55,140 bases of DNA from Flavobacteriales bacterium. GTDB lineage: Bacteria > Bacteroidota > Bacteroidia > Flavobacteriales > Flavobacteriaceae. The position numbers and the translations under genes are program-made. The notes beneath the pieces were generated by a model. The model was given only the letters and a program-made list of their open reading frames with translations, made no database searches and was not told where the DNA came from. Below, piece after piece: positions 34,750 to 43,645 of the stretch (its first letter is position 1; each line of letters begins with the position of its first letter). The stretch covers positions 1 through 55,140 of the forward strand of contig SGZG01000005.1 of NCBI GenBank assembly GCA_004214185.1, read 5' to 3'.

Positions 34750-36433
34750 ATTTTAAATCCTTTAGATTAAGTTGGATAGTAGTTCTGTCTTTCCAATTAT
34801 TTTCCTCTATTGTATAAGCAGCAGAAAAATTTGATTTATTTTCAAGTAAGCTAAACTTTGATGTAAACCAAAAACCAATTGACGAGAAAACAGTCTTTTT
34901 ATCTTGAGTTAAATTTAATTTTATATGCTCTTTATCTTTCCCAAGTTCAAATGGTTTCCCCTTAAGAGAAATGTTTTCAGTTAAAAATACAGGAGCTCTA
35001 TTTCCGGTTCCAAAAGGTTCGAATTGCTTTAAAATTCTAAAGAACTTCGGAGTAATTTGATCAAAATTAATTATCGATTCTATATTAAGTTCTTGTTCAA
35101 TTACTTTTTCTTTATGTAAATTCTCAACAGCACTTTCAAATGCCTCTTTAAACAACTGCAAATTTTCATTTTTAATAATAAGCCCAGCTGCATATTTATG
35201 CCCCCCATGCTGTTCAAGGATATGACTACAGCTTTCTAATACAATGTTTAAATCAATTTCTTTTATAGACCTAAGTGACGCGCTTAGCATTCCATTCGAT
35301 GAGTCTGTAAAGACAGCTGTGGGTTTATAAAATTTATCTACAAGACGAGATGCAACAATTCCTATAACTCCTTTGTTCCAATTTGAGGAATAAACAACAA
35401 TTGAACTTTTATTTTTGGATTGCTCAGCCTGATTAACGGCTTGTTCTGTCATTTCTTTTTCCAATAATTTTCTTTTGGAATTTAGAAGTTCTAATTCATT
35501 TGATAATTGATCGCTTTCTTGTTGATCGGTGGACATAATAAGCTTCAAGGCTTTATTTGCATGATTAATTCTTCCTGCTGCATTTATTCTTGGAGCTACA
35601 TAAAACATTAAGTCACTTATTATGTATTCTTTCTTAGGTTTTAACTTAAGAAGGCTATAAAGTCCTAGTTTGGGGTTTGAGTTTATGATTTGTAAACCTA
35701 AAAAAGACATTATTCTATTTTCTCCAGTTAAGGGAACAATATCAGCGGCAATAGCAAGAGAAACTAAGTCCAAATAATAGATTAAATCTTTCTTTAATGA
35801 TAAAGATGTATTAATTGCTTGTATTAGCTTAAAGCCTACTCCACAACCACAAAGGTCTTTATAAGGATAAGAACAATCATTTCTTTTAGGGTTTAATATT
35901 GCTGTAGCATTTGGAATATTATCGTCAGGGCTGTGATGGTCACATATAATGAATTCAATATTATTTTCTTTAGCATATTCCACTTGTTTAAAGGCTTTGA
36001 TTCCGCAGTCCAAAGCAATGATTAATTTAATTTCACTTGATTTAGCAAGATCTATTGCATTAAAAGAAATACCATATCCTTCACTAACTCTATCTGGAAT
36101 ATATTCAATCACTGAAAGGCCTGCTGCTGATTGTAAAAACATAGAAAGTAAGGCAACTGAGCAAGTGCCATCTACATCGTAGTCTCCAAAAATCATAATC
36201 TTTTCCTTTTTTTCAATAGCAGTCTTAATTCTTGAAGTTGCTTTAGTCATATCTTTCATCAAAAAAGGGTCATGAAGTTTCTCGAAATTTGGTCTAAAAA
36301 AATCTTTGGCCTGTTCAAAAGTTGTAACTCCTCTTTTTACAAGCATTGATGAAAGAACAGTAGAAATATTTAATTCTCTTGCTAGGCTATCGATAACTTT
36401 AGTTTCAGAATTCTTATTTATAATCCACTTCAT
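34748..36433 (-). CDS. recJ: Single-stranded-DNA-specific exonuclease RecJ
   Basis: A 5'-3' exonuclease acting in recombination and mismatch or base repair. The 561 residues carry DHH-family motifs: DYDVDGT (84-90), IALDCGIKAF (139-148), CDHHSP (164-169) and the DHHA1 motif EQHGGHKYAAGLI (about 403-415), then an OB-like C-terminal domain. All metal-binding aspartates and histidines are present. Its ATG overlaps the rsmI stop by 4 bases (ATGA), so rsmI–recJ are translationally coupled. The gene runs into the shared terminator. Confidence 0.95.
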   Translation of the reverse strand: MKWIINKNSETKVIDSLARELNISTVLSSMLVKRGVTTFEQAKDFFRPNFEKLHDPFLMKDMTKATSRIKTAIEKKEKIMIFGDYDVDGTCSVALLSMFLQSAAGLSVIEYIPDRVSEGYGISFNAIDLAKSSEIKLIIALDCGIKAFKQVEYAKENNIEFIICDHHSPDDNIPNATAILNPKRNDCSYPYKDLCGCGVGFKLIQAINTSLSLKKDLIYYLDLVSLAIAADIVPLTGENRIMSFLGLQIINSNPKLGLYSLLKLKPKKEYIISDLMFYVAPRINAAGRINHANKALKLIMSTDQQESDQLSNELELLNSKRKLLEKEMTEQAVNQAEQSKNKSSIVVYSSNWNKGVIGIVASRLVDKFYKPTAVFTDSSNGMLSASLRSIKEIDLNIVLESCSHILEQHGGHKYAAGLIIKNENLQLFKEAFESAVENLHKEKVIEQELNIESIINFDQITPKFFRILKQFEPFGTGNRAPVFLTENISLKGKPFELGKDKEHIKLNLTQDKKTVFSSIGFWFTSKFSLLENKSNFSAAYTIEENNWKDRTTIQLNLKDLK

Positions 36434-37110
36434 TTAGACAGTTTATATCCTTCAACAATAACTACTATCTCTCCTTTAATAGACTTTTCGGTTAAAGATT
36501 CTAAAACACTGTGAATAGTTCCTCTAATTGTTTCCTCATATATTTTAGTTAGTTCTCTGGAAATAGAAACTTTTCTGTTTGATCCAAAATGAATCAAAAA
36601 ATCGTTGAGAGTTTTTAAAATTTTATGAGGAGATTCGTAAAAAACCATAGTTCGTTCCTCCCTAGAAAGTATTTCTAATCTTGTTTTTCTTCCTTTTTTT
36701 AACGGTAAAAATCCTTCAAAAATAAATTTATCACTAGGAATTCCACTATTAATAAGAGCAGGAACAAATGCTGTTGGGCCTGGTAAACAATCAATTTCTA
36801 TGTTGTTTTGAATACAGGTTCTGACAATTAAATATCCTGGATCTGAGATTCCTGGTGTACCAGCATCTGAAATTAAAGCAACTTTAGTTCCGCTTTTAAT
36901 TTTTTCTATTATAATATCAACTTCTTGGTGTTCATTAAATTTATGATGAGATCTCAGTGGTGTTTCAATTTCATAATGAACAAGTAGTTTTTTGCTTCTT
37001 CTGGTATCTTCACATAATATTAGATCCACATCTTTTAAAACATTAATTGCACGTAACGTAATATCATCAAGATTTCCTATGGGAGTTGGAACAATATATA
37101 TTTTTGCCAT
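36430..37110 (-). CDS. rsmI: 16S rRNA (cytidine1402-2'-O)-methyltransferase
   Basis: Methylates the ribose of C1402 in the 16S rRNA decoding centre using S-adenosylmethionine. The 226-residue tetrapyrrole-methylase-fold protein opens with YIVPTPIGNLDDITLRA. It has LCEDTRRSKKLL (about 33-44), SDAGTPGISDPG (about 80-91) and VFYESPHKILKTL (about 157-169), all diagnostic for RsmI. It is slightly shorter than E. coli RsmI (286), lacking the C-terminal extension. It is divergent from tdk across a 77-base gap. Confidence 0.94.
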   Translation of the reverse strand: MAKIYIVPTPIGNLDDITLRAINVLKDVDLILCEDTRRSKKLLVHYEIETPLRSHHKFNEHQEVDIIIEKIKSGTKVALISDAGTPGISDPGYLIVRTCIQNNIEIDCLPGPTAFVPALINSGIPSDKFIFEGFLPLKKGRKTRLEILSREERTMVFYESPHKILKTLNDFLIHFGSNRKVSISRELTKIYEETIRGTIHSVLESLTEKSIKGEIVVIVEGYKLSK

Positions 37111-37187
37111 GTTGAATTAAATTTAGGACATTTGTCTAGTCTTTAAAGTTAATTACTTTATAACGGTTTGCAATAAATAATTAGTAG

Positions 37188-37763
37188 ATGAATTCTAGCG
37201 ATAATTTTAAAGGAAAAATTGAAGTGATTTGCGGTTCGATGTTTTCGGGTAAAACTGAGGAATTAATAAAAAGGTTAAAAAAAGTTGAATTAAATGGTTT
37301 AAAATATATCGTATTTAGACCTAAACTTGACTCTAGAAATCCTGAAAATAAAATTATTTCTCACGCAAAAAGTGAAATTTCTGCATCTATAGTTTCCTCA
37401 GCTGAAGAAATTTTGAAATTATCAAAGGAATATCCGGTTATTGGAATTGATGAAGCTCAATTTTTTGATCGATCTATTGTGGAAGTCTGTAACACACTTG
37501 CTAATCAGGGAGTTAGAATTATAGTTGCTGGATTAGACATGGATTATGAAGGAAATCCTTTTGGCCCAATGCCTTACTTAATGGCATGTGCAGAAGAAGT
37601 TACAAAAGTTCATGCTATTTGTGTTGAAACTGGAAATCCTGCAGGATATAGTTTTAGAAAGAATGAAAGCAATGACTTGGTTTTAATTGGTGAGAAAAAA
37701 GAGTATTCTCCTCTTTCAAGAGAGGTGTTTTTTAAAAAAATGGCTAAAAGAAAAGAACAATAA
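37188..37763 (+). CDS. tdk: Thymidine kinase, type II, with degenerate zinc site
   Basis: Phosphorylates thymidine for dTTP salvage. The 191-residue TK1-type enzyme has the P-loop GSMFSGKT (16-23), catalytic base E89 in GIDEAQFF and the lasso region. The structural zinc site of TK1 enzymes is eroded: where CxxC is usual there is C145-V-E-T148, and the distal pair is replaced around SPLSREV. This matches the form I know from other Bacteroidota. Its TAA shares a base with the alr ATG (TAATG), so tdk–alr are coupled. Confidence 0.93.
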   Translation: MNSSDNFKGKIEVICGSMFSGKTEELIKRLKKVELNGLKYIVFRPKLDSRNPENKIISHAKSEISASIVSSAEEILKLSKEYPVIGIDEAQFFDRSIVEVCNTLANQGVRIIVAGLDMDYEGNPFGPMPYLMACAEEVTKVHAICVETGNPAGYSFRKNESNDLVLIGEKKEYSPLSREVFFKKMAKRKEQ

Positions 37764-38860
37764 TGGCAGTAAAAGAAACTACCATCGAAATAAAACTTCA
37801 AAACTTAAAGTCAAATTTTAAGTTTTTAAAATCCAAAATTAATACTGATACGAAATTTATGGCCGTTGTAAAGGCATTCTCTTATGGTTCCGACTCTTTA
37901 ATAATCTCAGAAGAACTTGAAAAAAATGGAGTAGATTATTTAGCAGTAGCATACGTCCGTGAGGGAATTTCCTTGAGAAAGGGAGGAATTAAAATTCCTA
38001 TTTTGGTGCTGCATCCTCAAGAGGAAGATTTTAATGATATTGTTAATTATTCTCTTGAACCAAGTATATATTCATTTAGGGTGTTAAATCTTTTCTTTAA
38101 ATCTCTCTCTGAAAAAAATATTAAAAAATATCCCTATCAAATAAAATTCAATTCAGGATTAAATAGACTAGGCTTTTCTGAAAATGATGTAAAACAACTA
38201 TGTGATAAGATAAAAAACAACATACCAAATTATATTTTCTCTCACCTAGGAGCTTCAGAAGATCTTAATGAAACTATCTTCACTAGAAAACAAATTGCTG
38301 AATTTGAATTAATTTCTGAAAAAATTGAAAAACAATTAGGGCTTACAATTAAAAAACATTTGCTTAATACGTCTGGAATTCTAAATTATTCAAATTACCA
38401 ATACGATATGGTTAGATCTGGAATTGGTTTATACGGTTTTGGTAACGATGTTAAATTCAAAACTGATTTAAAGCCAGTTTTAACTTTAAAAACTGTAATA
38501 TCGCAAATTCATCATTTAAATCCAGGGGATTCAGTCGGATACAACCTTGGATATACTGCAAAAGAAAATACTGTTATTGCAACACTTCCAATTGGACATG
38601 CTGATGGAATTGGAAGGCAGTATGGAAAAGGAGTTGGGGAATTGGTTATTGCAAAACAAAAAGTTAAAATAGTTGGAAATGTCTGTATGGATATGCTTAT
38701 GATTGATATCACTGGAGTTAATTGCAATGAAGGAGACGAGGTCATTATTTTTGATGATACTAATTATACAGCTGAAGAGTTTTCTAAAAAAGCAGACACA
38801 ATTTCATACGAACTGGTAACATCACTTTCTAGAAGAATTAAAAGAAATATTCTTAACTAA
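37763..38860 (+). CDS. alr: Alanine racemase
   Basis: PLP-dependent racemase making D-alanine for peptidoglycan. The 365-residue protein keeps the PLP lysine in VVKAFSYGSDS near residue 36; the family usually has VVKANAYG, so the neighbouring residues differ. Further family blocks are DMVRSGIGLYGFG, PGDSVGYNLGYTAKENTVIA (bearing the likely catalytic tyrosine) and GNVCMDMLMIDITG. A TAATG overlap with tdk implies coupled translation. The next gene, asd, is 98 bases on and probably has its own promoter. Confidence 0.93.
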   Translation: MAVKETTIEIKLQNLKSNFKFLKSKINTDTKFMAVVKAFSYGSDSLIISEELEKNGVDYLAVAYVREGISLRKGGIKIPILVLHPQEEDFNDIVNYSLEPSIYSFRVLNLFFKSLSEKNIKKYPYQIKFNSGLNRLGFSENDVKQLCDKIKNNIPNYIFSHLGASEDLNETIFTRKQIAEFELISEKIEKQLGLTIKKHLLNTSGILNYSNYQYDMVRSGIGLYGFGNDVKFKTDLKPVLTLKTVISQIHHLNPGDSVGYNLGYTAKENTVIATLPIGHADGIGRQYGKGVGELVIAKQKVKIVGNVCMDMLMIDITGVNCNEGDEVIIFDDTNYTAEEFSKKADTISYELVTSLSRRIKRNILN

Positions 38861-38933
38861 TGTTTCATTTATAACTTTTTGTTTTAAAATTGACTTATTT
38901 TTTTGAACTCTAAAAAGAAACCTTTTTTATACA

Positions 38934-38941
38934 TATTTTTG
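38934..38941 (+). promoter_or_regulatory. Putative -7 promoter element of asd
   Basis: TATTTTTG fits TAnnTTTG, 17 bases before the asd ATG. A TTTG at 38902-38905 is 28 bases upstream, longer than the usual spacer. A weak 6-bp hairpin (AAAAAG at 38912-38917 with CTTTTT at 38922-38927) in the same gap could be a feeble alr terminator. Confidence 0.35.
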
Positions 38942-38958
38942 AGTAAAATTTATAAAAA

Positions 38959-39942
38959 ATGAAATTAGCAGTTGTAGGTGCAACCGGAATGGTTGGAACA
39001 GTTATGCTTGACGTATTAAAGGAAAGAAAATTTCAATATGATGAATTGCTTTTAGTTGCTTCAAAAAAATCTGTAGGTAAACTCATTGATTATTGTGGCG
39101 AAAAATATTCATTAATTGATGTGGAAATGGCTATTGAAAAAAAGCCAGATATCGCTATTTTTTCTGCTGGCGGCGATACTTCTTTAAAATGGGCTCCAAA
39201 ATTTGCAGAAATTGGCACTATAGTTATTGACAACTCATCTGCATGGAGAATGGATCCTTCAAAAAAATTAATTATTCCTGAAATCAACGGCGATTTAATT
39301 TCAAAAGAAGATAAGATTATTGCAAATCCTAATTGTTCAACCATACAGATGCTGATGGCTCTTTCCCCTATTCACAATAAATTTGGAATAAAAAGAGTTA
39401 TTGTGTCAACTTATCAATCCATAACCGGGACTGGAGTTAAAGCTGTTCAACAGTTAGAAAATGAATATAATAATATTGAGGGTGAAATGGCTTATAATTA
39501 TCAAATACATCAAAATGCTATTCCACAATGTGATGATTTTTTAGACAACGGCTATACAAAAGAAGAAATGAAGTTGTCAAACGAAACTAATAAAATTCTT
39601 GATCCTAATATTAAAGTAAGCGCTACAGCTGTTAGAATTCCAGTAATGGGAGGACATAGTGAATCAGTAAATTTGGAACTTAATAAAAGTTTTGATGTTG
39701 GTGAAATAACTAGCCTTTTAACGGATACTGAAGGTGTTACTGTAAAAGACGATATATCAAATTTCGAATATCCAATGCCTTTTTATTCAAAAAACCAAGA
39801 TGAAGTATTTGTTGGAAGGATAAGAAAAGATTTTTCGCAAGAAAATTCACTCAATATGTGGATTGTAGCAGATAATTTAAGAAAAGGTGCTGCAACTAAT
39901 GCTGTTCAAATCGCTGAGAAAATTACTAAAGATTTCTTTTAA
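38959..39942 (+). CDS. asd: Aspartate-semialdehyde dehydrogenase
   Basis: Reduces aspartyl phosphate to the semialdehyde, the branch point for lysine/diaminopimelate, threonine and methionine. The 327 residues include the N-terminal NADP loop VVGATGMVG (5-13), the catalytic C126 in NPNCSTIQ, STYQSITGTGVKAVQQL, and the catalytic histidine in VMGGHSESVN (about residue 234). Length and motifs match the family. It ends one base before the convergent accC stop, with no room for a separate terminator. Confidence 0.95.
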   Translation: MKLAVVGATGMVGTVMLDVLKERKFQYDELLLVASKKSVGKLIDYCGEKYSLIDVEMAIEKKPDIAIFSAGGDTSLKWAPKFAEIGTIVIDNSSAWRMDPSKKLIIPEINGDLISKEDKIIANPNCSTIQMLMALSPIHNKFGIKRVIVSTYQSITGTGVKAVQQLENEYNNIEGEMAYNYQIHQNAIPQCDDFLDNGYTKEEMKLSNETNKILDPNIKVSATAVRIPVMGGHSESVNLELNKSFDVGEITSLLTDTEGVTVKDDISNFEYPMPFYSKNQDEVFVGRIRKDFSQENSLNMWIVADNLRKGAATNAVQIAEKITKDFF

Positions 39943-39943
39943 A

Positions 39944-41281
39944 CTATTGAATTTCAAAAGTTTCCATGAACTTAGTTGTATAATCACCTTTTACATAAGC
40001 TGGATCATCCATTAATTGTCTATGAAAAGGAATTGTAGTTTTTATTCCTTCAATAATAAATTCATCAAGTGCTCTTCTCATTTTATCAATAGCCTCCTCT
40101 CTTGTTTGTGATGTAACGATTAACTTTGCAATCATAGAGTCATAATTTGGGGGAATAACATATCCGCTGTAAACATGTGTATCTAATCTTACTCCGTGAC
40201 CTCCAGGTAAATGAAGATTTGTAATCTTTCCAGGAGATGGTCTAAAATTATTGTATGGATCTTCTGCATTAATTCTACATTCTATTGAATGAAGTTTTGG
40301 AAAATAATGTTTTCCTGAAACTTTAATACCAGATGCAACTTTTATTTGTTCTCTTATTAAATCATAATCAATAACCTCTTCAGTTATGGGATGCTCAACC
40401 TGAATTCTAGTATTCATTTCCATAAAATAAAAGTCTCTATTTTTATCAACTAAAAACTCAACAGTACCAGCGCCCTCATATTTAATATACTCTGCGGCTT
40501 TTACTGCAGCCTCTCCCATTCTTTTTCTTAAATCATCGGTCATAAACGGAGATGGAGTTTCCTCAGTAAGCTTTTGATGCCTTCTTTGTATAGAGCAATC
40601 TCTTTCTGACAAATGACATGTTTTTCCTGATTTATCAGAAACTATTTGAATTTCAATATGTCTAGGGTTCTCAACAAATTTCTCCATATACATACCGTCA
40701 TTTCCAAAGGCAGCTTTTGCTTCCTGTTTAGCGCTTTCCCATAAATCTAAAAACTCTTCTTCACTCCAAACGGCCCTCATTCCTTTTCCTCCTCCACCTG
40801 CTGTGGCTTTAATCATGACTGGATAACCTATCTTCTTTGCTATTTTCTTTGCTTTATCAAAGGACTCAATTAAACCTTCAGAGCCTGGAATGGTTGGAAC
40901 TCCTGCAGCCTTCATGGTGGCAATCGCTGATGCTTTATCCCCCATTTTATCAATCATTTCTGCAGAAGCACCGATAAACTTTATTTTATGTTCTTCACAT
41001 ATTTTTGAAAACTTGGAGTTCTCGGAAAGGAAACCATATCCCGGATGAATTGCGTCAGCATTTGTTATTTCAGCTGCAGCAATAATATTGGGAATTTTTA
41101 AATATGAGTCTGAACTATTAGCTGGACCAATACAAACTGCTTCGTCTGCAAATTTTACATGTAAACTTTCTTTATCCGCAACTGAATAAACAGCCACTGT
41201 TTTAATGCCCATTTCTTTACACGTTCGAATAATTCTTAAGGCTATTTCACCTCTGTTGGCAATTAATATCTTTTTAAACAT
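39944..41281 (-). CDS. accC: Acetyl-CoA carboxylase, biotin carboxylase subunit
   Basis: ATP-dependent carboxylation of the biotin on AccB, the first step of fatty acid synthesis. The 445-residue ATP-grasp protein begins [18 protein letters not shown]. It contains the glycine-rich ATP loop [12 protein letters not shown] (about 159-170), [16 protein letters not shown] and [15 protein letters not shown], all standard. It is 13 bases after accB. The downstream carboxyltransferase genes (accA, accD) are not in this window. Confidence 0.97.
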   Translation of the reverse strand: MFKKILIANRGEIALRIIRTCKEMGIKTVAVYSVADKESLHVKFADEAVCIGPANSSDSYLKIPNIIAAAEITNADAIHPGYGFLSENSKFSKICEEHKIKFIGASAEMIDKMGDKASAIATMKAAGVPTIPGSEGLIESFDKAKKIAKKIGYPVMIKATAGGGGKGMRAVWSEEEFLDLWESAKQEAKAAFGNDGMYMEKFVENPRHIEIQIVSDKSGKTCHLSERDCSIQRRHQKLTEETPSPFMTDDLRKRMGEAAVKAAEYIKYEGAGTVEFLVDKNRDFYFMEMNTRIQVEHPITEEVIDYDLIREQIKVASGIKVSGKHYFPKLHSIECRINAEDPYNNFRPSPGKITNLHLPGGHGVRLDTHVYSGYVIPPNYDSMIAKLIVTSQTREEAIDKMRRALDEFIIEGIKTTIPFHRQLMDDPAYVKGDYTTKFMETFEIQ

Positions 41282-41294
41282 AAGTTAGTGTTTA

Positions 41295-41765
41295 TTATGA
41301 TGGATCAACTAAAAACAGGGGTTGATCAAATTCTACTGGTGATGCATCATCAACTAAAATTTTAACAATTTTTCCTGAGCATTCAGACTCAATCTCATTA
41401 AATAGTTTCATTGCTTCTACAACACACAATACACTTCCTTCACTTATGCTATCACCTACTTCAATAAAATTTGGCTTATCCGGAGAAGGTTTTCTGTAAA
41501 AAGTTCCAATTATTGGAGACTTAATAGTTATTAAGCCCTCGTCTTCTTTAGAGGATATAGCCTCATTATTTTCTTCGTTTTGTAATTCTACCACTGGTTC
41601 GTTATGAACTGGGGCTGAATAAACTACTTGAGGATCACTTTGAACAATTGTTGGGGTTTTTCCTGTCTTTACACTAAGTTTTAAGTCCTTTGATTCGATT
41701 TTTACTTCACTAACGCCAGACTTGGCTACAAACTTGATTAATTGTTGAATTTCTTTAATATTCAT
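41295..41765 (-). CDS. accB: Acetyl-CoA carboxylase biotin carboxyl carrier protein
   Basis: Carries the biotin shuttled between biotin carboxylase and carboxyltransferase. The 156-residue protein has an N-terminal helical segment (1-35), a flexible Pro/Glu-rich linker (38-78) and a biotinyl domain with the biotinylation site K120 in VVEAMKLFNEIES. The upstream thumb segment is the usual PDKPNFIEVGDSISEG. It sits between fabH (10 bases) and accC (13 bases). Confidence 0.96.
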   Translation of the reverse strand: MNIKEIQQLIKFVAKSGVSEVKIESKDLKLSVKTGKTPTIVQSDPQVVYSAPVHNEPVVELQNEENNEAISSKEDEGLITIKSPIIGTFYRKPSPDKPNFIEVGDSISEGSVLCVVEAMKLFNEIESECSGKIVKILVDDASPVEFDQPLFLVDPS

Positions 41766-41775
41766 AATAAAATTG

Positions 41776-42768
41776 TTATTGGTTATAAGCCCACTTTAAA
41801 AACATAGCTCCCCATGTGAAGCCAGCTCCGAAAGAGGCAAAAATAATATTATCTCCTTTTTTAAATTTTGATTCGTAATCATGAAGCAAAAGTGGAATAG
41901 TTGCTGCTGTAGTGTTCCCATACCTGCTAATATTCATTAAAACCTTGTCATCTTCTATTCCCATTCTGTTTGATGTAGCATCAATAATTCTCTTATTTGC
42001 TTGGTGAGCTACTAGAAAACTCACATCGGATTTAGTCAATCCATTTCTCATCATTATTTGATCAGCAGCATTAGACATATTAGATACTGCATGTTTAAAT
42101 ACATTTTTTCCATCTTGATAAATGAAATGTTTTTTTGACATTACTGTTTCTTTGGAGGTTGGGTTTATTGAACCGCCTGCTTCAATCCTTAACAAATCTC
42201 TATTAGATCCGTCTGATCTTAAATATTCATCTTGAACTCCAAGACCATTGGTGTTTGGTTCTAATAAAACTGCTCCAGCTCCATCTCCGAAAATGATACA
42301 TGTATTTCTGTCTTGATAATCAACTATTGAAGACATCTTATCTGCTCCAATAAGTAAGACTTTATTATATCTCCCAGACTCAATAAAAGCTGATGCAGTT
42401 GACATACCATATAAAAAACCTGAACAAGCAGCATTAATGTCGTAACCAAAAGCATTTGAAGCGCCAATTTCAGAAGCAACAAAAGCCGCAGTAGCAGTTG
42501 CATGCATGTCAGGAGTTATAGTTGCTACTATAACCAGATCTATTTCAAGGGGATTAATTTGTTTTTTTTCAATTATTGCATTTGCTGCTTTTATGGCCAT
42601 GTAAGAAGTTCCTATCCCTTTGTCTAGAATTCTGCGTTCCTTAATTCCTGTCCGTGTGGTTATCCAATCATCGCTAGTATCAACGATTTTTTCTAAATCA
42701 GAATTACTTAGTATTGTTTTTGGCAAAAAACATCCAACAGATGTTATTGAAGCATATAATTTTTTCAA
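41776..42768 (-). CDS. fabH: Beta-ketoacyl-ACP synthase III
   Basis: Condenses acetyl-CoA with malonyl-ACP to start fatty acid synthesis. The 330-residue thiolase-fold enzyme has the catalytic triad: C115 (NAACSGFLYG), His in LVAHQANKRI, and Asn in SRYGNTTAATIP. DDWITTRTGIKERRI is the conserved CoA-side loop. There is no ATG at the 5' end; the frame starts with TTG at 42766-42768 (KKLYASITSVG follows), the family N-terminus. Upstream lie in-phase A-tracts and the rpmF terminator, so fabH–accB–accC probably have their own promoter. Confidence 0.95.
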   Translation of the reverse strand: MKKLYASITSVGCFLPKTILSNSDLEKIVDTSDDWITTRTGIKERRILDKGIGTSYMAIKAANAIIEKKQINPLEIDLVIVATITPDMHATATAAFVASEIGASNAFGYDINAACSGFLYGMSTASAFIESGRYNKVLLIGADKMSSIVDYQDRNTCIIFGDGAGAVLLEPNTNGLGVQDEYLRSDGSNRDLLRIEAGGSINPTSKETVMSKKHFIYQDGKNVFKHAVSNMSNAADQIMMRNGLTKSDVSFLVAHQANKRIIDATSNRMGIEDDKVLMNISRYGNTTAATIPLLLHDYESKFKKGDNIIFASFGAGFTWGAMFLKWAYNQ

Positions 42769-42790
42769 ACTAGTTGATTAAAATTTGATC

Positions 42791-42857
42791 AAAAATGACA
42801 AAAAATTAACAAAAAATGATAAAAATTGACAAAAAATTGACAAAAAAGACTAAAAAA
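42791..42857. repeat. In-phase A-tracts upstream of fabH (likely bent DNA)
   Basis: Seven A5-A6 runs begin at 42791, 42800, 42811, 42821, 42831, 42842 and 42852, i.e. every 9-11 bases, close to the helical repeat. The unit is a degenerate TGACAAAAAA(T). Phased A-tracts bend DNA. Here they sit 23-90 bases upstream of the fabH start codon and partly overlap the rpmF terminator. Curvature-assisted promoter activity for fabH is inference. Confidence 0.6.
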
Positions 42858-42868
42858 GAGTCTTTTTT
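42842..42868 (-). terminator. Intrinsic terminator of rpmF
   Basis: AAAAAAGACT (42842-42851) and its exact complement AGTCTTTTTT (42859-42868) flank a 7-base loop. On the minus strand the stem begins 3 bases after the rpmF stop and ends in a U-run within the 3' arm. It would separate rpmF from fabH at least partly. Confidence 0.7.
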
Positions 42869-42871
42869 AAA

Positions 42872-43069
42872 TTATGCCTCTGCTTCGGCAGTGTTGTCAA
42901 TTAAAACTTTACCTCTGTAGTATAGTTTACCTTCGTGCCAATGAGCTCTGTGATATAAATGAGCTTCACCTGTTGTTTTGCAAGTAGCTATTTGAGATTC
43001 TGAAGCTTTATAATGAGTTCTTCTTTTATCTCTTCGAGTTTTAGATATTTTTCTCTTTGGATGTGCCAT
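42872..43069 (-). CDS. rpmF: 50S ribosomal protein L32
   Basis: Small ribosomal protein of the large subunit. The 65 residues begin [20 protein letters not shown], the L32 hallmark. The family's four zinc cysteines are lost apart from one ([19 protein letters not shown]), which corresponds to a zinc-independent (C-minus) form. It lies 4 bases after the DUF177 gene, the classic yceD–rpmF pair, and is followed by a terminator. Confidence 0.96.
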   Translation of the reverse strand: MAHPKRKISKTRRDKRRTHYKASESQIATCKTTGEAHLYHRAHWHEGKLYYRGKVLIDNTAEAEA

Positions 43070-43073
43070 AATT

Positions 43074-43595
43074 TTAAATTAAGTCTTTTAATTTATCCCA
43101 TCTGGGATCGGTTTTTTTATTTTTTCTATGAACATTTTCCTCATATCTCCTAAGAGCATTTAATGTTTCTGATTCTAATGTTCCGTTTTCAACACCTGGA
43201 TGAATGATTTTAATTGGCAAAGATAATATTATCATTTCATATAAATAATGTGAAACGTTAATTTGTGAAACTCCATTAGGTAGAATCAAAAATTCTTCAT
43301 TATCACAAATCTTTTCTGAACTAAACTTTACAACTAAATTCATTGCATTTTTTTGGGGAAAATCAAAAGGCTCGTTAGAAACGTGACAATTTAGATTGAT
43401 GCTTCCCTTAGAGCAAAAATTTAACTCTAATAAGTTTGACTTTTTATTTAACAGAATCTTTGTTGAAATATTACAACTATTAAAATCATTATAATCAAAA
43501 TGTTCAAAGAACGAATTATCTAAATCAAACTTAAATTCATGCACTCCTAATTTTAGCCCAGAAAAATTAATCACAAACTGATTTAAAAAATGCAT
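43074..43595 (-). CDS. DUF177 (YceD) family protein
   Basis: A 173-residue DUF177 protein encoded directly upstream of rpmF, as in most bacteria. In E. coli, YceD is linked to 23S rRNA maturation. Family features are the mid-region [20 protein letters not shown], which resembles the R-C-RC-L-P segment with retained cysteine, and the C-terminal [20 protein letters not shown]. The ATG at 43593-43595 is preceded by AAACTTTG (minus strand), one mismatch from the -7 consensus. It may begin the DUF177–rpmF transcript. Confidence 0.85.
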   Translation of the reverse strand: MHFLNQFVINFSGLKLGVHEFKFDLDNSFFEHFDYNDFNSCNISTKILLNKKSNLLELNFCSKGSINLNCHVSNEPFDFPQKNAMNLVVKFSSEKICDNEEFLILPNGVSQINVSHYLYEMIILSLPIKIIHPGVENGTLESETLNALRRYEENVHRKNKKTDPRWDKLKDLI

Positions 43596-43645
43596 AATAC
43601 AAAGTTTGAGGCTGCGAATATAAGAAATATTATAATTGTAAAAGA

